DNA of 64,000 bases from Rhizobiales bacterium GAS188 (lineage in GTDB: Bacteria > Pseudomonadota > Alphaproteobacteria > Rhizobiales > Beijerinckiaceae), in assembly GCA_900104855.1 (NCBI GenBank), contig FNSS01000001.1, positions 2,046,001-2,110,000 of the forward strand, written 5' to 3'. The notes under the pieces were generated by a model. It worked only from the letters and a program-made list of their open reading frames with translations. It was not told the DNA's origin and searched no databases. Shown piece by piece: positions 25,770 to 35,084 of this stretch. Each line of letters begins with the position of its first letter. Position 1 is the first letter of the stretch. A program made the translations under genes and the position numbers.

Positions 25770-27622
25770 AGTGCCTTCTGCGCCTTCTCCGGCTGCCCGG
25801 CGAGAGCGGCGCTTTCCGCTAGTACCGCCTATCATTGAAGAGTGAGTCGTGTCCGCTGTATCCCTCCTCCGCGAAGCGGGGGAGGGTGGACGCGAGGCCC
25901 TTGCCGAGCGGACGGGTGGGGGACTTCTCCGGATGCGGACCCCACCCGGCTCGCTGCGCTCGCCACCCTCCCCTGCTCCGCATGGGAGGGATAGGCGCCT
26001 AACGATCCATGTATCAACCTTCTATGATTCCCGGTACTAGGCCGGCGATTGCATCCAGAGAATTCGGTTGCTCCCGTGCCGGCTTCTCCGCCCATGACAC
26101 CGCCTCGTCATAGCGCCCTGCGAAGAAATGAGGTTGCGGTTTGCATCGAATGGAATGCGGGATCGAGGGGGCTCAGGCGCATCGCGCGAGTCAGGTGCTC
26201 AATCGCAACTTCCGGCTCGCCGAGCCAGATTCTCACCCAGCCACTCAGGTTCCAAGCCCTCGCCAAGTTCGGATTGAACTGGAGCGCCCGATCAATCAAC
26301 GCAGCGCCGTAGTCGAGTTCGCCGACGACATAGGCGAGCGAATATCCGGCCCAGCAGAGCGCAAACGCGTCATCCTTGCCGAGCTCTACCGCCCGCCGAG
26401 CGAGCCTGGAGGTTTCGGCGATCTCTTGCTCGTTGTCGATAACCCAGGAATTGCTCTTGCGAAAGCAGTAGCACCAAGTTGCAAAGGCATAAGGCGCGGC
26501 AAAATCAGGATCGAGCTCGATGGCCTTGTAGAACAGCCGCAGCGCCTCCTCGTTGGTCTCCCTGGTCCAGAGATAGACGCTCGCCGTTCCACGCAGATAA
26601 CAGTCGTAGGCGTCGAGATCTGCGGTTGGCTTGCGCTTGATGCGCTCGATCTCAGCTGGCTCGAGCTCCGGCGCGATCGCACCCACGACGCTCGCGGCCA
26701 CTTGGTCCTGAAGATCGAAAATGTCGTCGAGCGCGCCCTCGAAGCGATCCGCCCAAATATGTGCTCCCGTCGTGGCGTCTATGAGTTGCCCGATCATACG
26801 CACCCGGTTCGCTGCCTTGCGCACGCTGCCTTCGAGCACATAGCGCACCCCAAGCTCTCGCCCCACCTGTTTCACGTCAACCGCCATGCCCTTGTAGGCG
26901 AAGCTCGAATTGCGCGCGATCACGAACAGGCAGTGCATGTGCGAGAGCGCCGTGATGATCTCGTCCACCATGCCGTCGGCGAAGTATTCCTGCTCCGGGT
27001 CATCGCTCAGATTGGCAAAGGGCAGCACAGCGATCGAGGGCTTGTCTGGCAGGACGAGCGCGGGCTCGGTCGATGCTGCCGGCCGCCCCGTCACTGGCGG
27101 CGCGATTCGAAAGACGCGAACTGGCCGGGCGATATTCTTCACCTGCCGCTCGCCCATGTCCTCGAAGGTCAGATCGAGCTTGTCACGCACCTGATCGCGT
27201 ACGACCCGGCTCACGCAGAGCCCGCCAGGTTCAGCAAGGTTCTCGAGGCGTGCCGCGATGTTCACGCCGTCGCCATAAATGTCGTCGCCATCGATAATGA
27301 TGTCGCCGAGATTGATGCCGACGCGGAACTCGATGCGGCGGTCGGAAGGCACCTCCAGATTGCGCTCCGCCATGCCGTGTTGCACCTCGTCGGCGCAGCG
27401 TACTGCGTCCACGACACTCGAAAATTCCACCAGCATGCCATCGCCGGTGGTCTTGACGATGCGCCCGCGAAATTCGGTGATCTTGGGGTCGACAAGCTCG
27501 CGTCGGCACGCCTTCAGCTGGGCCAGTGTGCCCTCTTCGTCAGCCCCCATGAGGCGGCTATAGCCGGCGACGTCAGCCGCCAGGATCGCCGCCAGCCGCC
27601 GCTCGACGCGCTCGTTGGCCAT
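25770..27622 (-). pseudogene. Class III adenylate/guanylate cyclase with TPR tail, disrupted
   Basis: The first 504 codons read normally: a cyclase homology domain (about 5-165, with AADVAGYSRLM, KTTGDGMLVEF and GDDIYGDGVNIAARLE), a TolB/FlgO-like middle domain (SIAVLPFANLSDDPEQEYFA) and TPR repeats. A frameshift near 26130 causes an early stop; in the next frame the TPR continues as HFFAGRYDEAVSWAEK. It is then interrupted at CTAG by the mobile repeat 25823-26036. Beyond the repeat the frame continues as LAESAALAGQPEKAQKALA before similarity ends. The intact relatives are 583 and 588 aa. The catalytic part may still be made. Confidence 0.85.
25823..26036 (-). mobile_element. MITE-like mobile copy of the palindromic module
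   Basis: The 214-bp unit is flanked by CTAG on both sides (25819-25822 and 26037-26040). Its ends are imperfect inverted repeats: TACCGCCTATCATTGAAG on the left and, read from the other strand, TACCGGGAATCATAGAAGG on the right. The interior is the module common to the array. It interrupts the cyclase gene, and removal of the unit plus one CTAG joins ATC GCC GGC CTA GCG GAA in frame. No coding capacity. CTAG fits the YTAR target of IS5-type transposases; the source of the transposase is unknown. Confidence 0.88.
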
Positions 27623-28130
27623 GAGCGCTCCCTTCGAGAAGTTGGGAACGGGATTATAGGCCAGAAACTCGGGATGCGCCGGAAATTCGGCCTATCGACA
27701 AGCGTCCGCCCTTCTTGTCCTTTTGCGCCAGCCATACGATGCCCGCTCGCTGGGGGAATTCCCTTTCAAAGGGCAATGTAGCGCTCGAGTTGGAAACGCG
27801 TGCGCAAGGGCTTCGTAGGGTCCTGGCACTGGAAACGGAAAGACCCGGCCCAAAAAGGACCTCCTGCTGAGAAGCGCGATTTACAGTGACAGTGCACTTG
27901 ATTTTTTGCATTCAGCACCCACCGCAAGACGGTGTGCGTCGTGCGGCCAATTTAATGCACTGTCACCGAAATCCACCCGCTGTGTAGGGCCGCTCCGGGT
28001 GGGTAGCGGTCGCAATTGGTGACCATGCTATCGAGCGATGGCATTTGCTTTGGTTGCCGCCGCGGCGGTCGCGTCGAACCACCGACGCGCTGTGGCTTTT
28101 GTGGGAATAGAGGATCGGCTATGGAACTAG
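27623..28130. other. Gap with one short repeat element
   Basis: No gene is seen apart from the upstream region of the cyclase gene. The 86-bp GTGACAGTGCA element lies inside it at 27884-27969. The right edge is the CTAG of the next mobile module. Confidence 0.5.
27884..27969. repeat. Complete GTGACAGTGCA element with inverted ends
   Basis: It starts AGTGACAGTGCACTTGATT and ends AATTTAATGCACTGTCACCG, so the two ends are inverted repeats of about 18 bp around a GC-rich centre of about 45 bp with its own short hairpin. The size and layout match the copy at 38210-38291. It is noncoding and could fold as one hairpin. Confidence 0.75.
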
Positions 28131-28352
28131 TACCGACTCTCATTGAAGGATGAGTCATGTCCGCTCATCCCTCCTCCGCGAAGCGTAGCGAGCGGGAGAG
28201 GGTGGACGCGAGGCCCTTGCCGAGCGGACGGGTGGGGGACTTCTCCGGACACGGACCCCACCCGGCTCGCCACCCTCCCCTGCTCCGCATGCTCCGCATG
28301 GGAGGGATAGGCGCATAGCGATTTGCGTATCAGCTTTCTATGATTCCCGGTA
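28131..28352 (-). mobile_element. MITE-like mobile copy of the palindromic module
   Basis: CTAG flanks at 28127-28130 and 28353-28356 enclose 222 bp. The left end reads TACCGACTCTCATTGAAG and the right end CTATGATTCCCGGTA. Interior changes include loss of the CGCTGCGCT piece and a duplicated GCTCCGCAT. It lies upstream of the GlsB-type gene. Confidence 0.85.
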
Positions 28353-28413
28353 CTAGTCGGCTAGTTTGCGGGCGCCAATCGCACAGTGAAAAAGGGAGCC
28401 TGGGAGGATCACC

Positions 28414-28722
28414 ATGTATCTGTCGAACGAGAGCATCATTGTCATATTGGTAGTCGGCCTTATTGCCGGATGGTTGGCTGCGAAGATCGTGCGGGGGGCC
28501 GGCCTTGGTCTGATCGGGAACATAGCGATTGGGATCATCGGCGCGTTCATCGGTGACTGGATGCTGCCTCGCTTAGGCATCCATCTTGGGATCGGAACGA
28601 TCAACTTGATCGTCAACGCCACCGTCGGCGCGATCGTGCTGCTCCTCATCATCCGGTTGGTTGCCGGTGGCGGTCGTTTCGGCGGCGGATGGAGTGGTCG
28701 ATTTGGTCGTCGGTGGTGGTAG
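28414..28722 (+). CDS. GlsB/YeaQ/YmgE-family stress membrane protein
   Basis: The product is 102 aa with three hydrophobic segments (about 8-25, 30-47, 60-83). It has the family glycine pattern in LIAGWLAAKIVRGAGLGLIG and IIGAFIGDWMLP. The start is supported by GGGAGGATCACC upstream. The C-terminal tail is Gly/Arg-rich (GGRFGGGWSGRFGRRWW), longer and more basic than usual and possibly lipid- or nucleic-acid-facing. Members are small inner-membrane proteins linked to general stress; the molecular role is unknown. Confidence 0.88.
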   Translation: MYLSNESIIVILVVGLIAGWLAAKIVRGAGLGLIGNIAIGIIGAFIGDWMLPRLGIHLGIGTINLIVNATVGAIVLLLIIRLVAGGGRFGGGWSGRFGRRWW

Positions 28723-28772
28723 CCCGGGGTTGTCGAGAGGATTGGACACCGACATATTCGGAGCCTCTCCCA

Positions 28773-28880
28773 ATGGCACGGCGCATGACACCCACTCGCG
28801 AGGAATTCGAGATTCGCGAAAACGAGGTCATCCATAAACCGACAAACGCGACTTGGACGGCAGACCCGAGCGTCGCCTAA
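28773..28880 (+). CDS. Small conserved-type protein, probably truncated
   Basis: The product is 35 aa: MARRMTPTREEFEIRENEV, then IHKPTNATWTADPSVA. The N-terminus looks like a short uncharacterised protein seen in Hyphomicrobiales that I recall as roughly twice this length. The C-terminal half seems missing here, so it may be a remnant. No strong ribosome site is visible. Confidence 0.5.
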   Translation: MARRMTPTREEFEIRENEVIHKPTNATWTADPSVA

Positions 28881-29007
28881 GCGAATGTCCACGCAGCGGG
28901 AATGATGTCGGCCCTTGAGAACCGAAGCGCTCTGTGCCAGCCCCCACTTCCCTGCTCTGCGCACGATGCAGGCTACAATCCAGGTTACCTATCTCGGGGC
29001 CCCTAGT

Positions 29008-29220
29008 ACCGCCTATCATTGAAGAGTGAGTCGTGTCCGCTGTATCCCTCCTCCGCGAAGCGGGGGAGGGTGGACGCGAGGCCCTTGCCGAGCGGACGGG
29101 TGGGGGACTTCTCCGGATGCGAACCCCACCCGGCTCGCTGCGCTCGCCACCCTCCCCTGCTCCGCATGGGAGGGATAGGCGCCTAACGATCCATGTATCA
29201 GCCTTCTATGATTCCCGGTA
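29008..29220 (-). mobile_element. MITE-like mobile copy of the palindromic module
   Basis: CTAG flanks at 29004-29007 and 29221-29224 enclose 213 bp that differ from the 25823-26036 copy at only a few positions. Both ends carry the same inverted repeats. This near identity shows recent amplification. Confidence 0.88.
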
Positions 29221-29273
29221 CTAGACCGCAATCGCTCCGCCTCCATTGGCGCCACGCTGGTACACAGCGTAAT

Positions 29274-29648
29274 TCAGCAGCGGCCGGGGTGTTGGGTGCA
29301 CCATATGATCCGCAAACGCCTGGCGTGCGCATCGCTACCATCGCCGTACCCGCGACGGCCATAGCCCTCACCTTCTCCCTCGCCGTAGCGGCGGCGACCG
29401 CCGTAGCCTTCGCCTTCTCCGTAGCGGCGATGACCGTAGCCGTAGCCTTCGCCTTCACCACCTCGATAGCGCCAGCGATCACCGCCCCGTTGGTAGTCGT
29501 CATACTGGATCAACTGAAGCAAGTTCGCGTCCATATTGCCGTTGAACTCGGAACTTGCGGGAACCTGCGAAGCGGGCGTGGCATGCGCGCTCGTCAGCAA
29601 CGCCAAGGCAGCCGAGACAGCGGCGATGGATGCAAATGCGATTTTCAT
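29274..29648 (-). CDS. Secreted Gly/Tyr/Arg-rich repeat protein
   Basis: The product is 124 aa. The start at 29648 (MKIAFAS) has AAGGAACGG just upstream; an in-frame ATG lies six codons earlier. Signal peptide residues 1-23 end AHA-TP. Residues about 50-105 are low-complexity repeats of the form YGEGEGYGGRR, and the C-terminus has two cysteines (WCTQHPGRC). Such Gly-rich secreted proteins are common in rhizobia and of unknown function. The repeats would be prone to length change. Confidence 0.75.
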   Translation of the reverse strand: MKIAFASIAAVSAALALLTSAHATPASQVPASSEFNGNMDANLLQLIQYDDYQRGGDRWRYRGGEGEGYGYGHRRYGEGEGYGGRRRYGEGEGEGYGRRGYGDGSDAHARRLRIIWCTQHPGRC

Positions 29649-30007
29649 TTTCCGTTCCTTCCGCATTGTCGCTCCTTCCGTGTGGCTCGTTATCTCAACG
29701 GCGCCACGTCCGGAATGGTTCCGCGCCAAGCGCAAGGACAGCCCGGCCTCTCCGCTGGCCTATTCGGAGCCCTCGGCCCGCTCCAGGGGCATGGAGCCCC
29801 GGCGCGCGCCCCTTCCGCGGGGGCTCCTCGCGTCTCATGACAGGCACGCCCCCCTTACGTCCGCAAGGGGTCGGTTCCGGTCGTACGGTGGTGGCCAAGC
29901 TCGAATGTCGCCACAGGGTGGAAACCGGTCATTCGCATGGGATGCTCGCGTCCAGCGGATGCGCAGCGCGCCGCTTGCTTGGCATGGTCCGTGAATTCCG
30001 ATGCTGG
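29649..30007. other. Gap with a shared 36-bp intergenic word
   Basis: No gene is visible. Bases 29901-29936 (TCGAATGTCGCCACAGGGTG...) are identical to 62234-62269; both lie next to a cyclase/TPR gene. The rest is GC-rich and unassigned. Confidence 0.5.
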
Positions 30008-31774
30008 TCACTGCGAGGATTTCGGCACTTCGCGCCAGAGTGGAGCGAGAAGCGCTGCGCCACGCCGCCCGACGAAAAGCTGAATCTCATCGAGCGAGAG
30101 GCGCGGGCGCAGACGCTGCGCCTCGCGCAACGCCGCGATTGCCTCTTCCTTGCTGCCAAGGCCGGCCGCGGTGAACGCCAAGACGATACGTGCGACATAG
30201 AACTGCGGATCGCGGCGGCAGGCTGCTCGCACTTCCTCGTGAGCCTCTGTCAGCCGACGATGCCTCGCCAACGCCAGCGCATAGAAGGTTCCCCAAAATC
30301 CCAACCGATGATCGCGGGGGCTGAGCCGCATCCCGTGCCGCAGTTTTTCCAGTCCCACATCGCCCGATTTCTCGAGAAAACATAACGAAGTCCCCAACGC
30401 GACCCATGCCTGTGCATTGCTCGGATCGTTCTCGATCGCTCGCTCCAGTATCTCGGAGCCTCTTTGCACATCGCCGAGCTCCGCCAACGCACAGCCGGCA
30501 TAGCCCAGCACCTCGGAAGCGTCGTGGTCGATCGTCACCGCGCGTTCGGCTTCCGCGCGCGCTTCCGTCACGGCCGCTGCGCCGTCTGCGACGAGGCCGA
30601 GCCGCGCGCCCAACGACAAAAAAAGAGCAAGCTGCGCGCGCGCGAGGGCAAAATCAGGATCCAGAGTCGTGGCTTGCCGCAACAGCGCCGTAGCCTGCGT
30701 CAGCGTTTCTTCGCTCCAGCCTTTGAGGCTGATCACCCCCGCTCCCTGACGGAAGCATGACCAGGCGTTCGGGTTGGCGTCGCGCCGACGCCGAATCAAG
30801 GCGACTTCGGCACGAACGAGTTCCGGTTCGATCCGACTTGCGATCGCGCGCGCGATTTGATCCTGCAGTTCGAGGACATTTTCGGCTTGACCGTCAAATC
30901 GATCGGCCCAAAGCTGTACCCCGGTCGTCGCATCGATCAGTTGCGTGCCGACGCGAAGCTGCTGGCCGACGGGCCTCAGACTGCCTTCGATGATATAGTG
31001 GACCCCAAGCTCGCGTCCGATCTGGCGGCTGTCGACTGAGCGGCCCTGATAAGCAAAGGAAGACTGCCGGGCGATCACGATGAAGCCCGGAATCCGTGCC
31101 AACATCGTGATCAAATCCTCAGTCATCGCCTCCGTCAGAAATTTGAACTCGCGTCCCTCGGAAAAACAGGTGAAAGGCAGCACGGCAATGGACGGCTGAT
31201 CGGCTGACGGCTCTCGCGTTTCGGCCAGGGGAGCCGTCGACGGATTGATTGCGCTAGAAGCTAGCGAGTAGACCCGCACCGGTCGCTCGATGTTCTTAAG
31301 AACCTGCTCGCCGAGATCGGCGTACTGCTCTTTGACCTTGTCGCGCACCTGTTCGTAGGCCGCGTTCGAAAGACAGATGCTGCCCGGCTGCGCGATGCCT
31401 TCCAATCGCGCGGCGATATTGACGCCGTCGCCCATTAGATCGCCGTCGCTCTCCTCGACCACATCGCCCAGGTGGATGCCGATGCGGAATTCGATGCGGC
31501 GCTCGGTGGGCAGGCCGGCGTTGCGCTCGACCATGCCATTCTGCACCTCGATGGCGCAGCGCACGGCGTCGACCACGCTGCGGAACTCAATAAGTGTTCC
31601 GTCGCCAGTGCGCTTCACCACGCGCCCGTGGTGCACGGCGATGGTCGGATCAATGAGATCGCTCCGGAGTGCCCGTAGTCGCGCCAAGGTTCGATCCTCG
31701 TCGGCGCCGGCGAGCCGGCTGTAGCCTACGACATCGGCAACCAGGATCGCCGCTATTTTCCGGGTCTCGCTCAT
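30008..31774 (-). CDS. Class III adenylate/guanylate cyclase with TPR tail
   Basis: The product is 588 aa, starting at MSETRK (31774), preceded by CAGGGGGACG. The cyclase homology domain (about 5-165) has VADVVGYSRLAGADE, KRTGDGTLIEF and a metal-binding/active-site run GIHLGDVV...GDGVNIAARLE. A TolB/FlgO-like domain (about 195-330, SIAVLPFTCFSEGREFKFL) and TPR repeats follow. It converts ATP or GTP to a cyclic nucleotide in response to an unknown cue. It is the most divergent of the three paralogues here. It has no membrane segment. Confidence 0.92.
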   Translation of the reverse strand: MSETRKIAAILVADVVGYSRLAGADEDRTLARLRALRSDLIDPTIAVHHGRVVKRTGDGTLIEFRSVVDAVRCAIEVQNGMVERNAGLPTERRIEFRIGIHLGDVVEESDGDLMGDGVNIAARLEGIAQPGSICLSNAAYEQVRDKVKEQYADLGEQVLKNIERPVRVYSLASSAINPSTAPLAETREPSADQPSIAVLPFTCFSEGREFKFLTEAMTEDLITMLARIPGFIVIARQSSFAYQGRSVDSRQIGRELGVHYIIEGSLRPVGQQLRVGTQLIDATTGVQLWADRFDGQAENVLELQDQIARAIASRIEPELVRAEVALIRRRRDANPNAWSCFRQGAGVISLKGWSEETLTQATALLRQATTLDPDFALARAQLALFLSLGARLGLVADGAAAVTEARAEAERAVTIDHDASEVLGYAGCALAELGDVQRGSEILERAIENDPSNAQAWVALGTSLCFLEKSGDVGLEKLRHGMRLSPRDHRLGFWGTFYALALARHRRLTEAHEEVRAACRRDPQFYVARIVLAFTAAGLGSKEEAIAALREAQRLRPRLSLDEIQLFVGRRGAALLAPLWREVPKSSQ

Positions 31775-31795
31775 GGCGCGTCCCCCTGCCGCCAT

Positions 31796-32261
31796 TTAGA
31801 TTAGCACAAGAAAGCCGGCGGGAACCGCCCCACTTTGATGGTGGGCGATTCAGGCGAACGAGGGCAGCTCCGAACTATTGGCCGTACGGCCGCTTTGGTG
31901 AAGGGTTTCGGACGCTGGCCTCTGGCACAGGCGCTGCGTCACGCGCGGTTGAGGCCGGCGTTTGAAAGCCTCCCAAGGAGGAAACCGCGTGATGGAAGCG
32001 CCGACGTGGCGAGCGCGGTCTATGGGGATTTGAGGATCGTGGGCTGTCGGTGTCGCGCGCTCGAAAGGAAGATCGAGCGCACTCTTGTCGGATTGGAGGG
32101 TCGAAGGGCGCGTCTCTTGCCGCTGGAGGGATCAGGTTCGGGGCGCCGAGGGCGCTTGGATGGGGAACGCAGAGCATTATCGAGCAAAGCGCGTCGACGC
32201 TGGCGAGCGGCCAGCGGTGAGAACGGGCGGCGTTGCGACGCGGCGGGCGACTCGATCTCGA
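31796..32261. other. Gap, probably containing the IS91-type element's left end
   Basis: No credible gene is visible. The right part is the 3' flank of the transposase and should include one terminus of the element, but I cannot fix the boundary. The upstream region of the cyclase gene occupies the left part. Confidence 0.4.
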
Positions 32262-33470
32262 TCATGATGTGTCGATCCTGATCTGGCTGTGCGAAGCGGG
32301 GCGCTGAGCGCCTGCGCGTTCGAAGGTCTCGATGATGATCATGCGGCCACCGCAGCATGGGCATGGACGCGAAGGGGTGGGCGGATCGGCGTCGCCGGGG
32401 TCATTGACGCCGCCGTCTTGACGGGCCTGCGCGGCAACCGCGAGCAACCGGCGCGCGAGGGCAATATTGTGCGCGCGGACGCCGCTGGCGAATAGGCCGC
32501 AATGGCGAATGCGGTGGAAGCCGCTCGGCAGGACGTGAATGAGAAAGCGGCGGATGAACTCTGGGACGGCGAGCCTCATCGTCTTGTGGCGATCACGCCC
32601 CTTGATCCGATAGTCTTTCCATTTGAACGCAACGGCGCCCTCTTGGAGCGCGGTCAGCCGGGCGTTGGATATGGCGACGCGATGTGTGTAGCGGGAGAGA
32701 TAAGCCAGCACGGCCTCGGGTCCGCCAAAGGGTCGCTTGGCGTAGACAACCCATTCCACCGTGCGCAACGGCGCCAGAAAGGCCGTGAATGCAGCGCGCG
32801 CCGAAAGGTCGGCGTGGGCGCCAAAAAACTGCAGGCGGCCGGCGTCGAACGCGGCCATGAGCTTTTCGAGGAAGAGACGACGGAACAGCCGAGAAAGAAC
32901 CCGCACCGGCAGAAAGAAGCCGGGCCGGCAGGCGACCCACCGCAGACCATCCAGCGAGAGGCCGCCCCCCGGCGCGATCATGTGAATGTGCGGATGATGC
33001 GTGAGCGCCGATCCCCAGGTGTGGAGAACGGATACGGCGCCGACGCGCGCGCCCAAGTGTTTTGGATCGGCCGCGATCGTGATCAGCGTTTCGGACGACA
33101 CCTTGAACAGAATGTCATAGACCGTCGCCTTGTTCTGATAGGCGATGTCGGCGACGGCGGCCGGCAGCGTGAACACGAGGTGATAATAGGCAACGGGCAA
33201 GAGTTCGACTTCGCGCTCGGCGAGCCACGTTCTGGCCGCCGCGCCCTGACACTTCGGACAATGACGGTTACGACACGAGTTGTAAGCGATGATCGTGTGA
33301 GCGCAATCCTCGCAACGCGCGACATGACCGCCGAGCGCCGCCGTGCGGCAGTTCTCGATCGCCGCCATCACTTTCAATTGGCCAAGACTCACATGGCCGG
33401 CGTTGGCCTCACGCCAAGCCTGGCCGTGGGCGCGGAAGATATCCGCGACCTCCAGGACGGGACGCGGCAC
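32262..33470 (-). CDS. IS91-family transposase (HUH, Y2)
   Basis: The product is 402 aa. The N-terminal zinc-binding region has CEDC and CRNRHCPKCQG (about 53-75). The HUH metal site is in HTWGSALTHHPHIHMIAPGG, and the paired tyrosines are in AYLSRYTHRVAISN. The C-terminus holds PCPCCGGRM. It catalyses rolling-circle transposition. Downstream of a tyrosine recombinase gene in the same orientation (12 bp apart), it forms the two-gene IS91 variant typical of proteobacteria. Apparently intact. Confidence 0.93.
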   Translation of the reverse strand: MPRPVLEVADIFRAHGQAWREANAGHVSLGQLKVMAAIENCRTAALGGHVARCEDCAHTIIAYNSCRNRHCPKCQGAAARTWLAEREVELLPVAYYHLVFTLPAAVADIAYQNKATVYDILFKVSSETLITIAADPKHLGARVGAVSVLHTWGSALTHHPHIHMIAPGGGLSLDGLRWVACRPGFFLPVRVLSRLFRRLFLEKLMAAFDAGRLQFFGAHADLSARAAFTAFLAPLRTVEWVVYAKRPFGGPEAVLAYLSRYTHRVAISNARLTALQEGAVAFKWKDYRIKGRDRHKTMRLAVPEFIRRFLIHVLPSGFHRIRHCGLFASGVRAHNIALARRLLAVAAQARQDGGVNDPGDADPPTPSRPCPCCGGRMIIIETFERAGAQRPASHSQIRIDTS

Positions 33471-33482
33471 GGGAAGCGGGCG

Positions 33483-34370
33483 TCATGCGGGCGCTTCGTG
33501 CTTGGTCGGGTTCTTGGCTAAGTTCAAGCTGAGCCGCTCCAGGGGGCTCGTTACGTCGCGGATCGTGTTGACGGCGACACGCGTATAGAGCGCGGTCGTA
33601 TCGAGCTTGGCGTGTCCGAGCAGAACCTGGATCACCCTGATATCGACATTCTGTTCGAGCAAATGCGTGGCGAAGCTATGCCGCAGCGTGTGGGGCGACA
33701 CGCGCTTGGCGATTCCCGCCGTCTGCGCCGCAGCGAAAACGGCGCGACGGAGCTGCCGGGCGGACATTGGGTTGACCGGATCGAGCCCAGGGAACAGCCA
33801 AGCCCGTGGGCGCGCCACATGCCACCAGTCGCGCAGTAACTCAAGCAGTTGCGGCGAGAGCATGACATAGCGATCCTTGTCGCCCTTGCCTTGCTCAACG
33901 CGGAGCGTCATGCGCTTGCTGTCGATATCGGACACCTTCAACGCGACGACCTCGGACACGCGCAAACCGGCCCCATAAGCCACGCTGAGCGCCGCCTTGT
34001 ATTTGACGCCGGGGGCGGCCTCCAGAAGTCGCGCCACTTCCTCGGGGCTCAACACGATCGGCGCCCTGCGCGGTTCGCGCACCAACGTCAGACGCCGGAC
34101 CAGATCGTCCCGTTCGAGCGTCACCTTGAAAAAGAACCGGAGCGCGACGATCGCGGCATTGATGCTCCCCGGGCTCACATGGGTCTTCGTCATGTGCAAT
34201 TGAAACAGACGAAGATCCTCGCTGGTGGCGGCATCGGGCGAGCGGCCGAGGAAAGCTGCGAAGTTTTTGACGTAACGGATGTAGTCCTTCTGGACCTTCT
34301 CCGCGAAATGACGAGCCGTCATGTCTTCGATCATGCGCTGGCGCAATGGGCTGATGGCCTTGTCGGTCAT
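33483..34370 (-). CDS. Tyrosine recombinase of the IS91-type element
   Basis: The product is 295 aa. The SAM-like N-terminal domain (about 15-100) precedes the catalytic domain with GAGLRVSEVVALK (Arg), the HTLRHSFATHL box (His-x-x-Arg), LGHAKLDTTALYTRV with the nucleophile Tyr, and a conserved Lys in QGKGDKDR. It belongs to the XerC/D-like integrases carried by IS91 variants, where its exact role in transposition is unsettled. Its C-terminus is 12 bp upstream of the transposase start. Confidence 0.93.
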   Translation of the reverse strand: MTDKAISPLRQRMIEDMTARHFAEKVQKDYIRYVKNFAAFLGRSPDAATSEDLRLFQLHMTKTHVSPGSINAAIVALRFFFKVTLERDDLVRRLTLVREPRRAPIVLSPEEVARLLEAAPGVKYKAALSVAYGAGLRVSEVVALKVSDIDSKRMTLRVEQGKGDKDRYVMLSPQLLELLRDWWHVARPRAWLFPGLDPVNPMSARQLRRAVFAAAQTAGIAKRVSPHTLRHSFATHLLEQNVDIRVIQVLLGHAKLDTTALYTRVAVNTIRDVTSPLERLSLNLAKNPTKHEAPA

Positions 34371-34380
34371 GGCGATAGCT

Positions 34381-34424
34381 CCTGTCTCACACGAGGTTTA
34401 AAAACCCCATGATCTTGAGACAGG
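34381..34424. promoter_or_regulatory. Inverted repeat upstream of the recombinase gene
   Basis: CCTGTCTCA (34381-34389) and TGAGACAGG (34416-34424) are perfect 9-bp inverted repeats around an AT-rich loop with GTTTAAAAAC. It lies 10 bp upstream of the recombinase start, so it is either an operator/promoter region or the hairpin at the element terminus. Confidence 0.5.
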
Positions 34425-34430
34425 ACGGGA

Positions 34431-35084
34431 GAGCCCGTTATGCCGACATCCAATGAGCCTCGCCCGCGCTCCCGGCGGGGAAACCTTACCGCGCGAGCGG
34501 TTTAGTCCTTGGGTCGGTTCCGGTCGTTCGAAGCAGGTCAATGAACCTCGTCAGATCCTTTGAGAGCATCGTCAGTCGGCAGGTCGGCGGTCTTCGGCGA
34601 TCGGTGCGCAATGACCACCATTTGTTCGTCGGTTGTTGGCGGGGTGGGGGATGGCTGGGAGGGGCTGGCTGATCCAGGTCCGCCCGAATTTCGGTCTGTT
34701 CACCTGGCAAACACGACAGAACAGAAAACCAAATTGCAACAGGGCTTTAATGCCATTTCTATCCACCCGCGGATCGCCTTCGAGAATGACCGTTATCGAA
34801 AGTGATCGGCCTACGGAGATTCCGACCTTTCAGCCGGTGTCCTCAACCTTCTGAAACGCCTGCCTCGCGGGGAATTCGGTGCAAGCTGGCGAGATCAATT
34901 TTTGGTGGCGAGCGGCGATGAAGCTTGCTTGGGTTCAAGCGCGCTCTAGGTTTCCAAGACATGGGACAGCAGGTCAGCCGGACGTTGACCTGGGTCGAAC
35001 CGGCCTGCGTTGCCGGCTAAAAGAGGAAGATCGCGTTCGCGTATCCTCCCGGTGGCGGCGGGTTGCATCATGGTGGAGGCCATC
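34431..35084. other. Gap without a recognised gene
   Basis: Short open frames on both strands lack domains, ribosome sites or similarity I can recall. The left part probably includes the outer end of the IS91-type element. Nothing else can be supported. Confidence 0.4.

Noticed and set aside
26141-27781. Long plus-strand frame opposite the first cyclase gene (and a similar one at 60994-62388)
   Set aside because: Antisense shadows of class III cyclase genes; both look alike only because the genes beneath them are paralogues.
32502-33521. Open frame opposite the IS91 transposase
   Set aside because: Antisense shadow of a well-identified transposase with zinc and HUH motifs.
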